Origin: Pseudomonas sp. B21-056
GTDB lineage: Bacteria > Pseudomonadota > Gammaproteobacteria > Pseudomonadales > Pseudomonadaceae
Direction: 5' to 3'
Assembly (NCBI RefSeq): GCF_026016325.1
Contig: NZ_CP087203.1
Span: forward strand, 5,518,001 to 5,582,000
DNA: 64,000 nucleotides
This document shows, piece after piece, positions 47,722 to 58,664 of the stretch. Both the position numbers and the translations under genes were made by a program. Position 1 is the first letter of the stretch; each line of letters opens with the position of its first letter. Below the pieces are notes generated by a model that saw only the letters and a program-made list of their open reading frames with translations, was not told the origin of the DNA and did no database searches.

Positions 47722-49440
47722 ATGCGCTTATTCTTTCCCCTGGCTTTGACCTTCTTGCTGGCCGCCTGCGGCGATGGCGAATCACTGTTGCCGCCTGACG
47801 CGCGCCTGCCCGATGGCGGACGCTATCGCGGCGATCTGGTGGATGGGCTGCTGCAGGGCCAGGGACGTGTCGACTACCCCAACGGCAGTTGGTATGCCGG
47901 GCAGTTCGACAAAGGCCAATGGCATGGCACCGGGGAATGGCACGGCAGCAATGGCGAGGTCTATCGCGGCCAGTTCCAGCAGGGCCTGTTCCACGGCCAG
48001 GGCAGCCTCGACACACCTTCCAGCAGCTACACCGGCGGCTTCAAGCAGGGCCGACGGGACGGCGAAGGCACGCTCAAGGAAAACGGCGTCACCTACCGCG
48101 GCGAGTTCAAGGCCGACCGCTATGCAGGCCTCGGCCGCCTGGAGCTCGCCGACGGCAGCCAGTACCAGGGCCCGTTCGTCAACGGCAAGCCCAACGGCGA
48201 TGGCCAGCGCTTCGATGCCGCCGGCAACCAGTTCACCGGGCATTTCGTTGATGGTCAGCTCCAGGGCAAAGGCACGTTCAACAGCGCCGACGGCGATGTC
48301 TATGTCGGCAGCTTCAAGAACAACCAGCTCAACGGTCGCGGCCGCTACGAAAATGCCGACGGCGATGTCTGGATCGGCCAGTTCAAGGATGGTGCGCTCA
48401 CCGGCAAGGGCGAGCTGATCGGCGCCGATGGCAGCCATTACCTCGGCCAGTTCAATGAGTGGCGCTTTACCGGCCAGGGTCGCCTGAACCTGCCCGACGG
48501 CAGTTTTTACATCGGCGAGTTCGAAAACGACGGTTACCACGGGCGCGGCACCCTGGTGCTGACCGATGGCACGGTGCAAAGCGGCACCTGGTCCAACGGC
48601 CAGCGGGTGCGCGACGCGGATGGCAAGCTGCTGCCGGACGTACTCGAACTCGGCCTGCTGTCCCAGGGTCGTCTGCTGGATGATGCCCTTGCCAGCATCC
48701 CCGCCTCTACACCGGCGGTGGAGTTGTACAGCCTGACCCTGGGCGGCGACGGCAAGCAAAGCGTGTTCCTGCGCGAGTCCGACTATGTCGCCAATATGCT
48801 CGCCAGCCGTTTCGGCGCGTTCGGCCAGATCCGCCTGGTCAACCATCGCGACCACCTGGGCGACCGGCCCATGGCCACCCGCGAAAGCCTGCGCCGCGCC
48901 GCCAGCACCCTGGCCGAACGCAGCGGCCCGGAAGACCTGATTTTCATCTACCTGACCAGCCACGGCAGCAGCGAGCATGAACTGGTGCTCGACCAGCCGC
49001 GCATGGAACTGGCCGACCTGCCCGCCGACGAACTGGCCGTGGTGCTGGCCCCGCTGAAGAACCGCGACAAGATCATCGTGATCTCGGCCTGCTACTCCGG
49101 CGGCTTCATCCCGGCGCTCAAGGACGACCGCACGCTGATCATGACCGCGTCACGGGCCGACCGGGTGTCCTTCGGCTGCTCCGAGGAAGCCAACTTCACC
49201 TACTTCGGCGATGCGCTGTTCGCCCAGGCGCTGAACCAGACCGACGACCTGGAACAGGCCTTCAAACTGGCCAAGGCCACCGTGGCCGAACGGGAACAGG
49301 CGGATAATTTCGAAGCGTCCGAGCCGCAGATCTGGGCCCCCAGGACGGTCCTTTCCCACTGGCAGCTCCTGCGCAAACTCCAGGCACGAAAAGCGTTGCA
49401 AAGTGCTGCACTGAACGACGACGTCAAAAAGAGCAACTAA
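47722..49440 (+). CDS. MORN-repeat lipoprotein with C13/caspase-clan peptidase domain
   Basis: A 572-residue predicted lipoprotein. Lipobox LLAACGDG (Cys15). Residues about 33-290: eleven 23-residue MORN repeats, each beginning Y/F/W-x-G-x-F and containing G-x-G (for example YVGSFKNNQLNGRGRYENA). Residues about 335-540: a legumain/C13-like peptidase domain with the His-Cys dyad in LTSHGSSEHE (His414) and VISACYSGGF (Cys457). DQPRMELADLP follows the His. MORN repeats bind lipid or protein; a cell-envelope protease tethered by its lipid anchor is the inferred picture. Substrate unknown. Confidence 0.88.
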   Translation: MRLFFPLALTFLLAACGDGESLLPPDARLPDGGRYRGDLVDGLLQGQGRVDYPNGSWYAGQFDKGQWHGTGEWHGSNGEVYRGQFQQGLFHGQGSLDTPSSSYTGGFKQGRRDGEGTLKENGVTYRGEFKADRYAGLGRLELADGSQYQGPFVNGKPNGDGQRFDAAGNQFTGHFVDGQLQGKGTFNSADGDVYVGSFKNNQLNGRGRYENADGDVWIGQFKDGALTGKGELIGADGSHYLGQFNEWRFTGQGRLNLPDGSFYIGEFENDGYHGRGTLVLTDGTVQSGTWSNGQRVRDADGKLLPDVLELGLLSQGRLLDDALASIPASTPAVELYSLTLGGDGKQSVFLRESDYVANMLASRFGAFGQIRLVNHRDHLGDRPMATRESLRRAASTLAERSGPEDLIFIYLTSHGSSEHELVLDQPRMELADLPADELAVVLAPLKNRDKIIVISACYSGGFIPALKDDRTLIMTASRADRVSFGCSEEANFTYFGDALFAQALNQTDDLEQAFKLAKATVAEREQADNFEASEPQIWAPRTVLSHWQLLRKLQARKALQSAALNDDVKKSN

Positions 49441-49467
49441 GCTGAACCGTATCAAGGGGGAAACACT

Positions 49468-50109
49468 ATGTACTTGACGCCTCAGCATGTTTTGCTCGCC
49501 GGCGCTACCGGATTGACCGGGGAACACCTGCTGGATCGGCTGCTCAACGAGCCGACCATCAGCCGTGTCCTGGCGCCCTCCCGCCGGCCACTGGCCGAGC
49601 ATCCACGCCTGGAAAACCCGGTTGGGGAACCGGCCGACGTACTGCCACGCCTCAGCGGCCAGGTCGATATCGCGTTCTGCTGCCTGGGGACGACCATCAA
49701 GAAGGCCGGCTCCGAGCCAGCCTTCCGCGCCGTTGACCTGGACCTGGTGGTGGCTTTCGCCAAGCGCGCCCGGGAGCTGGGGGCACGGCACCTGATCGTG
49801 ATCAGCGCCCTGGGGGCTGATACGAAGTCATCGGTCTTCTACAACCGGGTCAAAGGCGAAATGGAAGCCGCCCTCAAGGCCCAGGACTGGCCGCAACTGA
49901 CCATCTGCCGCCCTTCCCTGCTGTTGGGCGAGCGCGTCGAGCCGCGGTTGGCCGAACAACTGGCCGGCCCCTTGTCGAAGTTGATCCCGGGCAAGTATCA
50001 CGGCATCGAAGCCTGCCAACTGGCCCGCGCCATGTGGCGCCTGGCGCTGGAAGAGCAGGATGGGGTGCGGGTGGTGGAGTCGGATGAACTGCGCAAGTTG
50101 GGCAAGTAA
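49468..50109 (+). CDS. NAD(P)-binding oxidoreductase, atypical short-chain (SDR) type
   Basis: A 213-residue Rossmann-fold protein. The N-terminal nucleotide site is [18 protein letters not shown] (GxTGxxG), [19 protein letters not shown] gives the central strand, and YNRVKGEME carries the catalytic-type YxxxK. It resembles HTATIP2/YwnB-like proteins. GGGGGAAA lies upstream of the ATG and 28 bp separate it from the MORN peptidase gene, so the two may be cotranscribed. The reaction is unknown. Confidence 0.88.
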   Translation: MYLTPQHVLLAGATGLTGEHLLDRLLNEPTISRVLAPSRRPLAEHPRLENPVGEPADVLPRLSGQVDIAFCCLGTTIKKAGSEPAFRAVDLDLVVAFAKRARELGARHLIVISALGADTKSSVFYNRVKGEMEAALKAQDWPQLTICRPSLLLGERVEPRLAEQLAGPLSKLIPGKYHGIEACQLARAMWRLALEEQDGVRVVESDELRKLGK

Positions 50110-50132
50110 GGCTTAAGACTGCTGGCACCCTT

Positions 50133-50252
50133 GTGGCGAGGGGATTTATCCCCGCTGGGCTGCGAAGCAGACCCCCTCGATCTACCTGATACACCACAGG
50201 CTCAGGTTTTGGGGGCGCTTCGCGCCCCAGCGGGGATAAATCCCCTCGCCAC
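50133..50252. repeat. REP2 long inverted repeat
   Basis: REP2 ends as elsewhere, between two convergent genes; right inner flank GGGGGCGCTTCGCGCCCC. Confidence 0.92.
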
Positions 50253-50285
50253 AAAGAGTTCCGCCGCCCATAGGGGTCAGTGATG

Positions 50286-50570
50286 TTACAACCCACCCGT
50301 CGCCTGAAACCCCACTCCCATCGCTGTAAACAACGACAACGGCAATAACAAGGTGTCGAGCAACGCACTGCCCGGCAGGTCAACTCCAGGATAGCTCGGG
50401 GCCTCGGCGCCGAAGCGGTCCTTGGCGCAGCAGCCACCGTTCAGCGCATAAAGATCCAGGCGAGTGCCCGCATACACCACCGGCGCGCCAGGCTTGGCGG
50501 CGTCGAGGGTGCGGGCGGTGGCGCAGCCGGTCAGTTGCAGCGCCAGCAGCACGATCAGCAGCTTATTCAT
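50286..50570 (-). CDS. YceK/YidQ family lipoprotein
   Basis: A 94-residue outer-membrane-type lipoprotein. Lipobox LQLTGCATA (Cys16). [13 protein letters not shown] and [21 protein letters not shown] are the DUF1375/YceK family features. It overlaps the end of ubiX by eight bases, so probably cotranscribed with mpl-ubiX. Function unknown. Confidence 0.9.
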   Translation of the reverse strand: MNKLLIVLLALQLTGCATARTLDAAKPGAPVVYAGTRLDLYALNGGCCAKDRFGAEAPSYPGVDLPGSALLDTLLLPLSLFTAMGVGFQATGGL

Positions 50571-51195
50571 CGCTGCTCAAATGGTGCTCGCCCCAGCGCG
50601 GCAACATGTCCTGGGGGATATTCAGCAGGTTGAGAATCCGCGCCACCACAAAATCGATCAGGTCATCGATGGTCTGCGGCTGGTGATAAAAGCCCGGCGA
50701 GGCCGGCAGGATCGTCACGCCCATGTTCGACAGCTTGAGCATGTGCTCCAGGTGAATGCTCGAATACGGCGCCTCCCGCGGTACGAGGATCAACTGGCGA
50801 CGCTCCTTGAGCGTGACGTCCGCGGCCCGCTCGATCAGGTTGTTACAGGCCCCGGTGGCAATCGCCGACAACGTCCCGGTGGAACACGGCACCACCACCA
50901 TGGCCGCCGGCGCGCCCGAGCCCGAAGCCACCGGCGACATCCAGTCTTCCTTGCCATACACGCGGATCTGCCCCGCTGCCGCCCCGGTGTATTCGGTGAG
51001 GAAGGCCTGCATCATCTGGGTCTTGGCCGGCAGGGTCACGTCGGTTTCCGTGGCCATCACCAACTGCGCGGCCTTGGAAATGAGGAAGTGCACCTCACGG
51101 TCTTCCCGCACCAGGCAATCGAGCAGGCGCAAGCCGTACTGGGCGCCGGACGCACCGGTCATCGCCAGCGTGATGCGTTCCGGGCCATTGCTCAT
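50563..51195 (-). CDS. ubiX: Flavin prenyltransferase UbiX
   Basis: Makes prenylated FMN, the cofactor of the UbiD decarboxylase in ubiquinone synthesis. It has 210 residues. The FMN-binding N-terminus is [34 protein letters not shown] and [16 protein letters not shown] are the family core and prenyl site. It overlaps mpl by 4 bp (ATGA), as in P. aeruginosa. Confidence 0.96.
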   Translation of the reverse strand: MSNGPERITLAMTGASGAQYGLRLLDCLVREDREVHFLISKAAQLVMATETDVTLPAKTQMMQAFLTEYTGAAAGQIRVYGKEDWMSPVASGSGAPAAMVVVPCSTGTLSAIATGACNNLIERAADVTLKERRQLILVPREAPYSSIHLEHMLKLSNMGVTILPASPGFYHQPQTIDDLIDFVVARILNLLNIPQDMLPRWGEHHLSSDE

Positions 51196-52541
51196 TTCAG
51201 CGCCTCAGCCAGTTTGCCGTGCAGGCCGCCGAAGCCGCCGTTGCTCATGATCACTACGTGAGTGCCGGGCTGGGCCTGGCTCTTCACGCGCTCGATAATG
51301 CCTTCCAGGGAATCGCTGACAATCGACGGCACCGTGCACAACGCGGCTGTGGCACCCAGGTCCCAGCCGAGGTTGGCCGGCGCATACCAGATCACCTGAT
51401 CGGCATCGACCACGCTTTCCGGCAGGCCATCGCGGTGGGCGCCGAGCTTCATCGAGTTGGAGCGTGGCTCGATGATCGCGATCAGCGGCGCATCGCCAAT
51501 GCGTTTGCGCAAACCGTCGAGGGTGGTGGCAATGGCGGTCGGGTGGTGGGCGAAGTCGTCATAGAGGGTGATGCCGCGCACTTCAGCGACCTTTTCCATA
51601 CGGCGCTTGACGCTCTTGAACGCGCTCAGCGCGGCGATGCCCATCGGTGGCACCACGCCAACATGACGAGCCGCCGCCAAGGTGGCCAGGGCGTTGGCAA
51701 CGTTGTGCTGGCCGGTCAGCTCCCACTCCACCACGCCTTGGGACTGGCCCTCGAACATCACCTCGAACTGCGAACCGTCTTCCTTCAGCAACTTCACCTG
51801 CCACTGCCCACCCGCGCCGGTGGTCTGCACCGGCGTCCAGCAGCCCATCTCGATAACCCGCTGCAATGCCGGCTCGGTGGTCGGATGAATCACCAGGCCT
51901 TCGCTCGGGATGGTGCGGACCAGATGATGGAATTGCCGCTCGATGGCCGCCAGATCCGGGAAGATGTCCGCGTGATCGAACTCCAGGTTATTCAGGATCG
52001 CAGTGCGTGGGCGGTAATGGACAAACTTCGAACGCTTGTCGAAAAACGCGCTGTCGTATTCATCGGCTTCGATCACGAAGAACGGCGTGCCGCCCAGGCG
52101 CGCCGACACCGAGAAATTCTGCGGCACGCCGCCGATCAGGAAGCCCGGGCTCATGCCCGCGTGCTCCAGCACCCAGGCGAGCATGCTGCTGGTGGTGGTC
52201 TTGCCATGGGTCCCCGCCACGGCCAGGACCCAACGGCCCTGCAACACGTGATCGGCCAGCCACTGCGGGCCGGACACATATGGCAGGCCTTTGTTCAGCA
52301 CGTATTCCACCGCCGGGTTGCCACGGGACATGGCGTTGCCGATGACCACCAGGTCCGGCGCCGGATCCAGTTGCGCCGGGTCATAGCCTTGGGTCAGCTC
52401 GATGCCCTGGGCCTCGAGCTGCGTGCTCATCGGCGGGTAGACGTTGGCGTCGGAACCGGTCACGCGATGGCCCAGCTCCTTGGCCAGGACCGCCATCGAA
52501 CCCATGAAAGTGCCGCAAATACCGAGAATATGGATGTGCAT
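51192..52541 (-). CDS. mpl: UDP-MurNAc:L-alanyl-gamma-D-glutamyl-meso-DAP ligase
   Basis: Recycles murein tripeptide by ligating it to UDP-MurNAc. It has 449 residues with the Mur-ligase three-domain layout. N-terminal [23 protein letters not shown] loop [15 protein letters not shown]; central [20 protein letters not shown]-terminal [20 protein letters not shown] and [11 protein letters not shown]. Length is normal for Mpl rather than MurC. Head of the mpl-ubiX-yceK-type run. Confidence 0.96.
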   Translation of the reverse strand: MHIHILGICGTFMGSMAVLAKELGHRVTGSDANVYPPMSTQLEAQGIELTQGYDPAQLDPAPDLVVIGNAMSRGNPAVEYVLNKGLPYVSGPQWLADHVLQGRWVLAVAGTHGKTTTSSMLAWVLEHAGMSPGFLIGGVPQNFSVSARLGGTPFFVIEADEYDSAFFDKRSKFVHYRPRTAILNNLEFDHADIFPDLAAIERQFHHLVRTIPSEGLVIHPTTEPALQRVIEMGCWTPVQTTGAGGQWQVKLLKEDGSQFEVMFEGQSQGVVEWELTGQHNVANALATLAAARHVGVVPPMGIAALSAFKSVKRRMEKVAEVRGITLYDDFAHHPTAIATTLDGLRKRIGDAPLIAIIEPRSNSMKLGAHRDGLPESVVDADQVIWYAPANLGWDLGATAALCTVPSIVSDSLEGIIERVKSQAQPGTHVVIMSNGGFGGLHGKLAEALK

Positions 52542-52626
52542 AGTCGACCTCGTAAAACATGGCCGCAGGTTAGCCTAGGGAGGGGGAAATCGCACCTTGT
52601 CTTTCGACTTCACACCGCAACCCTCT

Positions 52627-52713
52627 GTGGGAGCGGGCTTGCTCGCGAAAGCGGTGGTCCCGCCAACTCAGGATTGACTGACCTGACGCCTTCGCGGGCA
52701 AGCCCGCTCCCAC
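52627..52713. repeat. REP1 doublet (GAGCGGGCTTGC variant)
   Basis: Inverted REP1 pair; both cores carry the CGGGC variant, so the two halves have co-varied. Confidence 0.9.
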
Positions 52714-52751
52714 AGTTTGATCGGATTGCTTCAGAAAGAATGCGATCGAAT

Positions 52752-52840
52752 GTGGGAGCGAGCCTGCTCGCGATAGCGGTGGTTCAGCTTGCGGCTATGT
52801 TGAATGTTGCCGGCGTCATCGCGAGCAGGCTCGCTCCCAC
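52752..52840. repeat. REP1 doublet
   Basis: A second inverted REP1 pair, 38 bp after the previous one. The two doublets fill the 328-bp gap between mpl and the regulator gene; nothing else is seen there. Confidence 0.92.
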
Positions 52841-52869
52841 AGGGGGGCTCGGTGTGCGCAAGATCCGGA

Positions 52870-54777
52870 TCAGCGGGCGATGGCGTGCTTGCGCAGTTTC
52901 CGGTAGAGGGTGTTGCGGCTGATGCCCAGTTGTTCGGCCGTGTTGGTCATGTGCCAGCGTGTCTGCTCCAGGGCATTGAGCAATGCCAGCCGTTCCGCGT
53001 CTTCCAGCGGATGTTCGGATGCAGGTGTTTCCTCCAACGGTGGCCGTGCCTGGCGAATCATCGCCGGCAAGTCCTCCAACCCGATCCGCCCACCGTCGCA
53101 CAACGCGGCAAGGGTGCGCAGCACGTTGCGCATCTGTCGCACGTTGCCCGGCCAGTCGAAGGCCAGCAGTGCCCGGCGCGCCGGCTCGTCGATGGACACC
53201 GCTTCGGTGCCGCTTTCTTCGGCCAGCAGAAAATCCAGCAACTGCGACTTGTCGCTCCGCTCGCGCAAGGCCGGCAATGGGATTTCCAGGCCATTGAGCC
53301 GGTAGTACAGATCCTCGCGAAAGCTGCCGTCCTGCACCCGCTCAAGCAACTGCCGGTGGGTGGCGCTGATGATGCGCACGTTCACCGTCTCGGGCTCACC
53401 GCCGATGGGCACCACCTGGCGATCCTCCAGCACCCGCAGCAAGCGGGTCTGCAAGGCCAGGGGCATATCACCGATCTCATCCAGGAACAAAGTGCCGCCG
53501 TCGGCCTGTTGCAGCTTGCCGCGCATGCCCTCCTTACGGGCGCCGGTAAAACTGCCACCGCGATAGCCGAACAGCTCGCTCTCGATCAGGCTTTCGGGGA
53601 TGGCCGCGCAGTTGAGGGCGACGAAGTTTTTTCCGGCACGCTGGCTGGCATGATGCACGGCCTTGGCGAAGGCTTCCTTGCCGCAGCCGGTTTCACCGTT
53701 GATCAGCAGCGGCACATCGCGCTCGAACACCCGCAGCGCCTTGCGGAAATGTTCCTGCAACTGCGCATCCCCCAGGCAGATGCCCGACAGTCGCGCAGGC
53801 TCGATAATCTTGGGCGCCGGGACGAGCGGAACCGGAATGCTGCGCGGCTGACCACGCAGCACCGCGAACAAATGTCGACCGTCACGGGTGCGCAGCGGCC
53901 AACTGGCGCTGGCCTGGGCACTGGCCCGGCCCAGCAGATCGTCCAGTGAACAATCGAAAAACGCTTCGACCGGCTGGCCCAGCAAGCCACCACGAATATG
54001 CCCCAACAAGTTGAGCGCGCTCTGGTTGACGGCGCAGATCCGCCCTTCGCCGTCGAACGCCAGCAAGCCTTCGCTGAACAGCCCCACCGACTCGGCCTGC
54101 AAATGAAAGCGCAGCAGCCATTGGTTGTCGAAGCAGCGCAGGAAATAGCAGCTCTCGATCATCTTCGCCGAGAGGTTGACCAGCGCCATGGTGTGAAACT
54201 GGCTCTGGCGCGACACGTCCGGCCGGGCCGAAGACACGTCGAGCACCGCCAGCAGCTCGCCATGGGGGTCGAAGACCGGGCTGGCCGAGCAGGTCAGGCC
54301 GGTGTGGCGACCGCGAAAATGTTCTTCCTGGTGAATGGTCAGGGCCTGGCGTTCCACCAGGCAGGTGCCGATGCCGTTGGTGCCTTCGCAGGCTTCGCTC
54401 CAGTCGGCACCGAGCCAGAGGCCGGCCCGTTCGAAAATCTTGCGCTCGCTGGGGGCGGTGACGCAGTTGAGGATTACGCCCCGGGCGTCGGTGAGCAGCA
54501 CGGCGTGGCCGGCGCCGGAGAGTTGCTGGTGCAGGCTGGTCATTTCGGAACCGGCGATGTGCAGCACCTGTTGCAAACGCTCGCGGCTTTCCAGCACCCG
54601 ACCATGCTCGAGCACCGTCGGCGCCAGGTTCTGGGCCGGGTCGAGGTGATAGTCCTCGAGGCAGCGCAGCCAGGAACGGGCAATCGACGGATCGCTGCCA
54701 GGTCCCTGCAGATGGGCCTTGCCCTGGGTGACCGTGAGGACCTGCTGGGCGTGGCGACTCAAATGGTTGCTGTGCAT
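52870..54777 (-). CDS. eatR: Sigma-54-dependent activator of ethanolamine catabolism (EatR type, AcoR family)
   Basis: A 635-residue enhancer-binding protein. N-terminal GAF-like sensory region about 60-215 (CEGTNGIGTCLVERQALTIH and SASPVFDPHGELLAVLDVS), a PAS-like segment about 235-300, AAA+ ATPase about 335-555 with Walker A GETGCGKE (about 362) and GSFTGA in place of the usual GAFTGA (about 406), LFLDEIGDMP (Walker B), and a C-terminal Fis-type helix-turn-helix (TAEQLGISRNTLYRKLRKH). It is divergent from the dehydrogenase-permease-eutBC genes, matching EatR of P. aeruginosa. The inducing ligand is inferred from context. Confidence 0.9.
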   Translation of the reverse strand: MHSNHLSRHAQQVLTVTQGKAHLQGPGSDPSIARSWLRCLEDYHLDPAQNLAPTVLEHGRVLESRERLQQVLHIAGSEMTSLHQQLSGAGHAVLLTDARGVILNCVTAPSERKIFERAGLWLGADWSEACEGTNGIGTCLVERQALTIHQEEHFRGRHTGLTCSASPVFDPHGELLAVLDVSSARPDVSRQSQFHTMALVNLSAKMIESCYFLRCFDNQWLLRFHLQAESVGLFSEGLLAFDGEGRICAVNQSALNLLGHIRGGLLGQPVEAFFDCSLDDLLGRASAQASASWPLRTRDGRHLFAVLRGQPRSIPVPLVPAPKIIEPARLSGICLGDAQLQEHFRKALRVFERDVPLLINGETGCGKEAFAKAVHHASQRAGKNFVALNCAAIPESLIESELFGYRGGSFTGARKEGMRGKLQQADGGTLFLDEIGDMPLALQTRLLRVLEDRQVVPIGGEPETVNVRIISATHRQLLERVQDGSFREDLYYRLNGLEIPLPALRERSDKSQLLDFLLAEESGTEAVSIDEPARRALLAFDWPGNVRQMRNVLRTLAALCDGGRIGLEDLPAMIRQARPPLEETPASEHPLEDAERLALLNALEQTRWHMTNTAEQLGISRNTLYRKLRKHAIAR

Positions 54778-54854
54778 TTCTTATTATTCTCCCCGAAGGT
54801 TGCGGCCTTGCTGGAGCAACGGTTTAACACTTGACCTGAGTTGACACTCAACCT

Positions 54855-54987
54855 GTGGCGAGGGGATTTATCCCCGCTGGGGTGCGCAGCAGCCCTCAAA
54901 ATCTGAGCATGCGGAGTATCAGGTTGATCGAGTTGACTGATTTTTGGGGCTGCTTCGCAGCCCAGCGGGGATAAATCCCCTCGCCAC
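54855..54987. repeat. REP2 long inverted repeat
   Basis: REP2 copy with both inner flanks of the GCTGC type; a second fragment of the right end (CCCCTCGCCACAA, to 55007) follows in direct repeat, suggesting slippage or partial duplication. Confidence 0.9.
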
Positions 54988-55105
54988 AGATAAGTCCCCT
55001 CGCCACAATTGTGCTTGGCAGACCATCTGGGCGAACCCAGCATCCTCCAGCCACAAGCGCTTTGCAATGCTGGCGCGACCCGCCAGTCACTGGCTGTTTC
55101 ACAAA

Positions 55106-55120
55106 TGGCACAAAGTGTCA
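55106..55120. promoter_or_regulatory. Candidate upstream activating site for the sigma-54 activator
   Basis: TGGCAC-AAA-GTGTCA is an imperfect palindrome (one mismatch) centred about 95 bp upstream of the -24/-12 promoter, a usual distance for an enhancer site. That EatR binds it is inferred. Confidence 0.45.
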
Positions 55121-55208
55121 CGCCACCTGTATCGCAATCGTCACGCACGGCTTCCGCCTGTCCGATGCACTCCCCTCTAGCCCTTGATTTTCGGGCCCTG
55201 CAAGGCGC

Positions 55209-55224
55209 TGGCCCGACCTTTGCT
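55209..55224 (+). promoter_or_regulatory. Sigma-54 promoter (-24/-12) of the ethanolamine genes
   Basis: TGGCCCGACCTTTGCT matches TGGCACG-N4-TTGCW, with GG and GC exactly 10 bp apart, 71 bp before the start codon of the aldehyde dehydrogenase gene. It agrees with the divergent sigma-54-type activator. Confidence 0.82.
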
Positions 55225-55294
55225 CTAGGCTTAAATACCAGCGCTGAATTTGCGCGGCCTCCCGTATAAGCACAAAAGCCAAGGAGAACTCACC

Positions 55295-56815
<1,521 letters not shown>

Positions 56816-56825
56816 GCCTGGAGCT

Positions 56826-56935
56826 GATCGTTCCCACGCTCTGCGTGGGAACGCCTCAACGGACGCTCTGCGTTCGGCTTGAAGGGGACGCGGAGCGCCC
56901 CAGGCTGCATTCCCACGCGGAGCGTGGGAACGATC
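56826..56935. repeat. REP3 nested palindrome
   Basis: CGTTCCCACGCTCTGCGTGG-GAACG at the left and the related CATTCCCACGCGGAGCGTGG-GAACG at the right are each hairpins, and their outer ends (GATCGTTCCCACGCT / AGCGTGGGAACGATC) also pair with each other. Only copy of this family in the window; it separates the dehydrogenase and permease genes. Confidence 0.88.
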
Positions 56936-57053
56936 GACAAGAAGTCCTCCATCCACACCACAGAATCAATGCCCGGTCGCTGGCATGAGCTTTGCGTACC
57001 CGCTTCACACCCCAACCGAAAGTCCAACAGATCAAAAAAAACGGCGAGGACTT

Positions 57054-58424
57054 ATGACAACTACCACCCAACTCAAACCCACACTCGGCACACTCCATTT
57101 ATGGGGCATTGCCGTCGGCCTGGTGATTTCCGGCGAATACTTCGGCTGGAGTTACGGCTGGGGCACCGCAGGGACGCTCGGATTTCTGGTCACCGCGCTG
57201 ATGGTGGCGCTGATGTACACCTGTTTCATCTTCAGTTTTACCGAACTGACCACCGCGATTCCCCATGCGGGTGGGCCGTTTGCCTACAGCCGGCGGGCCT
57301 TCGGTGAGAAAGGCGGCTTGATCGCCGGGATCGCCACGCTGATCGAATTCGTCTTTGCGCCACCGGCCATCGCCATGGCCATCGGCGCTTACCTGAACGT
57401 GCAGTTTCCGGAGCTGGACCCCAAGGTCGCGGCGGTCGGCGCCTACTTCGTCTTCATGACCCTGAACATCCTCGGCGTCAGCATCGCCGCGGCGTTCGAG
57501 CTGGTGGTCACCGTGCTGGCGGTGGCCGAATTGCTGGTGTTCATGGGCGTGGTTGCACCGGGCTTCAGCTTCAGCAACTTCGTGCTCAACGGCTGGTCCG
57601 GTTCCAATGAGTTCACCATGGCCTCGATCCCGGGCATTTTCGCGGCAATCCCCTTCGCGATCTGGTTCTTCCTCGCCATCGAAGGCGCGGCCATGGCCGC
57701 CGAAGAAGCCAAGGACCCGAAACGCACGATTCCACGCGCCTATGTCAGCGGCATCCTGACCCTGGTGTTCCTGGCCATCGGCGTGATGATCATGGCCGGC
57801 GGCGTCGGCGACTGGCGGCAACTGTCGAACATCAACGACCCGCTGCCCCAGGCCATGAAGGCCGTGGTCGGCAACAATTCGACCTGGATGCACATGCTGG
57901 TGTGGATCGGCCTGTTCGGTCTGGTGGCGAGTTTCCACGGAATCATCCTCGGCTACTCGCGGCAGTTCTTCGCCCTGGCCCGGGCCGGCTACCTGCCCCG
58001 GGGCCTGGCGAAACTGTCGCGCTTCCAGACCCCGCACCGGGCGATCCTGGCCGGCGGCGTCATCGGCATCGCGGCGATCTACAGCGATGGCCTGGTGAAC
58101 CTGCAGGGCATGAGCCTGACGGCGGCGATGATCACCATGTCGGTGTTCGGCGCCATCGTGATGTACATCATCAGCATGCTCAGCCTGTTCCGCTTGCGTA
58201 AGGTCGAACCGAACCTGGAACGCACCTTCCGCGCCCCGGGCTATCCGATCGTGCCGGGCATCGCGCTGTTCCTGGCCGTGGTGTGCCTGGTGGCGATGGC
58301 CTGGTTCAACACCCTGATCGGCCTGGTGTTCCTCGCCTTCATGATCGTCGGCTACCTGTACTTCCAACTGACCGCCAAACAACGCTCCGCTGCCCCGGCG
58401 GACGCTATGCTCACAGGTATCTGA
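57054..58424 (+). CDS. eat: Ethanolamine permease
   Basis: APC-superfamily transporter of 456 residues with about twelve helices, importing ethanolamine. The N-terminal HLWGIAVGLVISGEYFGWSY (unwound TM1 with GxxxSGxxFG) and FSFTELTTAIPHAGGPFAYS are typical, followed by FLAIEGAAMAAEEAKDPKRT. GCGAGGA stands 5 bp before the ATG at 57054; the frame stays open to 56985 but without homology. It is set between the dehydrogenase and eutB. Confidence 0.93.
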   Translation: MTTTTQLKPTLGTLHLWGIAVGLVISGEYFGWSYGWGTAGTLGFLVTALMVALMYTCFIFSFTELTTAIPHAGGPFAYSRRAFGEKGGLIAGIATLIEFVFAPPAIAMAIGAYLNVQFPELDPKVAAVGAYFVFMTLNILGVSIAAAFELVVTVLAVAELLVFMGVVAPGFSFSNFVLNGWSGSNEFTMASIPGIFAAIPFAIWFFLAIEGAAMAAEEAKDPKRTIPRAYVSGILTLVFLAIGVMIMAGGVGDWRQLSNINDPLPQAMKAVVGNNSTWMHMLVWIGLFGLVASFHGIILGYSRQFFALARAGYLPRGLAKLSRFQTPHRAILAGGVIGIAAIYSDGLVNLQGMSLTAAMITMSVFGAIVMYIISMLSLFRLRKVEPNLERTFRAPGYPIVPGIALFLAVVCLVAMAWFNTLIGLVFLAFMIVGYLYFQLTAKQRSAAPADAMLTGI

Positions 58425-58525
58425 CATTGCACCGGCGCCGGGCCGAGTGGCCGGCGCCTGCCTTATAGAAGTGCACGCAGAACCTGCTGGGGGACTGAGT
58501 TCTTTGTCTGAACGCAAGTCCCCCT

Positions 58526-58612
58526 GTGGGAGCGAGCCTGCTCGCGATAGCGGTGTATCAGTCAACTAGTGTTTTACTGACACTCCGCTATCGCGAGCAG
58601 GCTCGCTCCCAC
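58526..58612. repeat. REP1 doublet
   Basis: Inverted REP1 pair between the permease gene and eutB; if the locus is one operon the pair lies within the transcript. Confidence 0.92.
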
Positions 58613-58664
58613 AGGGTTCGGTGGTGTACTTGAGTGATTGAGAGAACCAGGAGGACCCCGCCCC

